IMG/VR virus record: IMGVR_UViG_3300028844_002842
Location: 1 to 23,715 of that record
Length of the DNA: 23,715 bases
DNA from: a virus
Reading direction: 5' to 3' (one strand)
Part shown: one piece after another, positions 21,771 through 23,715 of the stretch
How positions within the stretch are numbered: the first letter of the stretch is position 1
Layout: the number at the start of each line of letters is the position of its first letter
The notes under the pieces: generated by a model
What the model was told of the DNA's origin: nothing
The model's database searches: none
What the model saw: the letters and a program-made list of their open reading frames with translations, nothing else
Position numbers and translations under genes: made by a program

Positions 21771-21783
21771 TTATTTATATTTG
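21753..21783 (+). promoter_or_regulatory. Second Bacteroidetes-type promoter
   Basis: TTTG at 21753-21756, a 19-nt spacer, and TATATTTG at 21776-21783 match the promoter at 10670-10700 exactly in both boxes and spacing. The first box lies in the end of the upstream gene. Transcription would start about 4-8 bases before the ATG at 21795, giving a very short leader. Confidence 0.75.
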
Positions 21784-21794
21784 GATAAAGTGAG

Positions 21795-22397
21795 ATGGCT
21801 ATGAAAAAGACAAAATCTTATTCTTATATTTTACCTATGGTTTCTAATGAAGTCATAGATATTAAGAAAAGTCTGATAAATGTATTTATCGGTGACGAGA
21901 ATTATCCAGAATTAGACTCTCATATTTTTTTATTATATAAATTTATTGGTTCTAGAGAATTTCTAGCATTTGAAGAAGAAATATCACATTCATCATTGTT
22001 TGAAAGATCTTATGATACAGATAAGTTACATACTATGAAAGTCCTTAAAGTTCCTAAATGGTACAAAGAGGATTTTGATACTTTTAAAAAATCTAAGTTT
22101 TCACAGTTTAGTCTACCTTATAAAAAACTTATAATTTCTTTTCATGATTTAGGAAAGAAACATCAAATATATGGAGTTTTATATAAAGAAGAATTTGCTT
22201 ATAAAACACTTGAAAAAGAGTTAAATAAAGGACTACCTTATAGTAGTCATATAACTATTGATAGAGATTTAGAAGCTTCAGGATTAATAGATCTTGAAGT
22301 TGAGGAGTATAAAAATAAATTATCAGTAAAAGATCCTTTTATAGAAATGCAACAAAATTTTACAACTAAAAAATATGATTCTAAAGAAAATTTATAA
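21795..22397 (+). CDS. Hypothetical phage protein, 200 aa
   Basis: This unrecognised alpha/beta protein has Lys- and Phe-rich segments (VPKWYKEDFDTFKKSKFSQFS; KLIISFHDLGKKHQIYGVLY). It has no cysteine and no membrane segment. The start could also be Met3 at 21801. It sits directly downstream of a strong promoter, so it is transcribed separately from the nuclease. Function unknown. Confidence 0.8.
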   Translation: MAMKKTKSYSYILPMVSNEVIDIKKSLINVFIGDENYPELDSHIFLLYKFIGSREFLAFEEEISHSSLFERSYDTDKLHTMKVLKVPKWYKEDFDTFKKSKFSQFSLPYKKLIISFHDLGKKHQIYGVLYKEEFAYKTLEKELNKGLPYSSHITIDRDLEASGLIDLEVEEYKNKLSVKDPFIEMQQNFTTKKYDSKENL

Positions 22398-22533
22398 ATC
22401 AGTTGAATATAATGGGGACCTTTATAAGGTCCTCATTTTATTTGGCGTAAAAGAAGAAAAACTATTAATCTCTAAAAATGGAAAAACTAAGAAATTTAGT
22501 ATTAATATATCTGATGCTAAAAAATTAAAATAA
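22375..22533 (+). CDS. Small basic protein overlapping preceding gene, 52 aa
   Basis: The frame starts at ATG 22375 inside the end of the previous gene and reads MILKKIYKSVEYNGDLYKVL... ISDAKKLK. The beta-hairpin-like pattern and Lys-rich end look like a real protein. The next ATG is one base after its stop. An inverted repeat (22414-22434) lies inside it, so the region may act as RNA as well. Family unknown. Confidence 0.6.
   Translation: MILKKIYKSVEYNGDLYKVLILFGVKEEKLLISKNGKTKKFSINISDAKKLK
22414..22440 (+). terminator. Possible terminator hairpin inside the 52-aa gene
   Basis: GGGGACCTT (22414-22422) pairs with AAGGTCCTC (22426-22434) with a three-base loop, followed by ATTTTATTT. It could end the 21795 message, but it also encodes part of the 52-aa protein, and the T-run is broken. 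Confidence 0.4.
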
Positions 22534-22534
22534 A

Positions 22535-22711
22535 ATGGGAACAAATAATGAAGAAGAAGAACAATTATACACCTTTGGGATGGATGATTTACATTTAACT
22601 AAAGAACAAAAAGATGAGTTAACTTCTAACTATGTTAATATTATTGATAGTAACGGTAACTACTTAGGTAACGTAGAAATATATATAATTTCACCTTATG
22701 AAGAAGAATAA
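22535..22711 (+). CDS. Small acidic hypothetical protein, 58 aa
   Basis: The frame reads MGTNNEEEEQLYTFGMDDLH... NVEIYIISPYEEE. It starts one base after the 52-aa gene and ends 14 bases inside the secreted-protein gene. It has no cysteine or membrane segment. It is supported by tight packing between neighbours and the A-rich start context. Confidence 0.6.
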   Translation: MGTNNEEEEQLYTFGMDDLHLTKEQKDELTSNYVNIIDSNGNYLGNVEIYIISPYEEE

Positions 22712-23708
22712 ATGTTACAATAATGTTACAATAATGTTGTTTTTACTAATAAATGTTACGATTAACGCTCAATTTTCGTTAGTAGAAGAATTTGACTCCT
22801 TTGGAGGAGTAGGGGAATGGACTATTGATAATGGTGGTGGTGTGCAAAACTATGGTGGAGCAGAAAACTACTTATCATTTAATCTTGGGTCAACCCCCTA
22901 CTTAAATTCATCTACTATTACAGCAACAAGCCCAGTACATGATTTAAGTACTATAGATGGGAATGCTACTGTTAGTTTTCCTATAAGTGGGATTATTGAA
23001 AATAATTGGGATTATATGTATTTTGATTATTTTGATGGTGGAGCTTGGGTAAATGATACAGTACTTACAGGATTACAAACAACTACTATTGTTAGAACAA
23101 CAATACCAAATACAGCTACACAATTTAGATTTAGGCTTGTAACAGACCCTACATTTGTTATTTGGTATCGTTCTAATCTTAGTTCTTGGAGTTATAATCA
23201 GGTAGGACCATTTCAGACCCCTGTTGATATTTCTAATTCTTATGTTGGAGGAAGTCCTAGACAAGTTTTAATTTATTACTATGATATATCTCAATTTACT
23301 ATTAAGGGCACACTAATACTGCCAATAGAACTTATTAGTTTTAATTGTGATGTAGTAGATAATAATATATTATTAAGTTGGCTAACGGCTACAGAGATTA
23401 ACAATGACTATTTTATTATAGAACACTCAATAGATGGCTTTAATTGGTATAGTTTACAAACAATACAAGCAGCAGGCAACTCTAACAACACTTTAGAGTA
23501 CTCATTTATGCATTACTTTCCTGATAGTAAAATAAATTATTATCGTCTAAGGCAGATTGATTTTGATGGTAACAGTGAAGTGTTTAAGGCTGTAGTTTGT
23601 AGTAAGGAAATAGAGATAGAAGAAGTAAAAGAGGTTATATACTATAATGTATTAGGTCAGATTGTTGATGAAAATTATAAAGGAATAATAATAAAACAAA
23701 TAAGATGA
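22698..23708 (+). CDS. Secreted surface protein with T9SS-type C-terminal domains, 336 aa
   Basis: The N-terminus is a signal peptide (MKKNKCYNNVTIMLFLLINV, predicted cut after NAQ25). The middle (26-200) is beta-rich and aromatic (EWTIDNGGG; WDYMYFDYFDGG), like a carbohydrate-binding or jelly-roll domain. Residues 208-300 (LPIELISFNC... LSWLTATEINNDYFIIEHS... YYRLRQIDFDGNSE) match the domain that usually precedes type IX secretion sorting signals in flavobacterial adhesins. The end (IYYNVLGQIVDENYKGIIIK) resembles the last half of a type A sorting domain, with the PNP-containing first half missing. It could be a phage-encoded cell-surface factor, host-derived by transfer, or a receptor decoy. 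The sequence after the stop suggests another gene (ATG 23705) leaving the window. Confidence 0.85.
   Translation: MKKNKCYNNVTIMLFLLINVTINAQFSLVEEFDSFGGVGEWTIDNGGGVQNYGGAENYLSFNLGSTPYLNSSTITATSPVHDLSTIDGNATVSFPISGIIENNWDYMYFDYFDGGAWVNDTVLTGLQTTTIVRTTIPNTATQFRFRLVTDPTFVIWYRSNLSSWSYNQVGPFQTPVDISNSYVGGSPRQVLIYYYDISQFTIKGTLILPIELISFNCDVVDNNILLSWLTATEINNDYFIIEHSIDGFNWYSLQTIQAAGNSNNTLEYSFMHYFPDSKINYYRLRQIDFDGNSEVFKAVVCSKEIEIEEVKEVIYYNVLGQIVDENYKGIIIKQIR
22712..22738 (+). repeat. Short tandem repeat at signal-peptide start
   Basis: ATGTTACAATA occurs twice in a row (22712-22722, 22723-22733), with a third partial copy (ATGTT, 22734-22738). It encodes part of the signal peptide and overlaps the end of the 58-aa gene. 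Slippage here would shift the reading frame. Confidence 0.7.
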
Positions 23709-23715
23709 AGATATG
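23705..23715 (+). CDS. Start of a further gene leaving the window
   Basis: ATGAAGATATG begins with an ATG that overlaps the TGA of the preceding gene, the coupling used repeatedly here. Only three codons are visible, so nothing can be said of the product. Confidence 0.3.

Noticed and set aside
1-23715. CRISPR array, insertion sequence or integrase
   Set aside because: No spaced direct repeats, terminal inverted repeats with a transposase, or recombinase motif were seen.

Overview
The window is about 23.7 kb of AT-rich, densely packed DNA with every convincing gene on the + strand. It reads as the early and replication region of a tailed dsDNA phage, or of a prophage of one. Three things suggest a Bacteroidota host, probably a flavobacterium. 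Starts are preceded by A/T-rich leaders instead of Shine-Dalgarno sites. Two intergenic promoters fit the Bacteroidetes TTTG / TAnnTTTG consensus with the same 19-nt spacer. The last gene is a secreted protein with the C-terminal domains of type IX secretion cargo. The mix of replication genes resembles that of crAss-like and related Bacteroidota phages, but no capsid, terminase or portal gene is present to confirm this.

Layout. 1-3,165: small hypothetical genes (41-128 aa) separated by short segments that fold into strong hairpins. 3,172-4,068: an unrecognised 208-aa protein, a strong terminator and a 64-aa protein. 4,072-7,232: a family A DNA polymerase split inside motif B by a group I intron that carries a GIY-YIG homing endonuclease. 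The deduced splice joins 1,375 + 629 nt into 667 codons plus stop and restores GFAIQYGG. 7,254-8,808: small proteins (winged-helix-like, zinc ribbon, conserved phage hypothetical, tail-anchored coiled coil). 8,828-15,702: replication and recombination genes: SF2 helicase, DnaA domain IV-like protein with a probable frameshift, a promoter, a possible helicase loader, DnaB-like helicase, DUF3310-like protein, Sak4-like ATPase, SSB-like protein with acidic tail and terminator, Toprim primase and RusA-like resolvase.

15,744-20,720 is the most interesting part: what looks like a complete ubiquitin-like conjugation cassette inside a phage replication operon. In order it holds a beta-grasp ubiquitin-like protein (16,005), a terminator-like hairpin, an E2-like protein with a His/Cys-Leu-Gly active-site motif (16,501), a JAMM isopeptidase with intact E...HxH...S..D (17,474), an E1/ThiF-like adenylyltransferase (18,658) and two unrecognised genes (19,335 and 20,271), ending at a terminator. 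From the E2 gene on, the genes overlap or nearly abut, so they are probably translated together. The gene content matches bacterial systems such as PRTRC and Bil, but here the system is carried by the phage.

20,745-23,708: a RecE/PD-(D/E)XK-like nuclease, the second promoter, a hypothetical protein, two short overlapping genes of 52 and 58 aa, and the secreted T9SS-type protein. No tRNA, CRISPR array or insertion sequence was seen.
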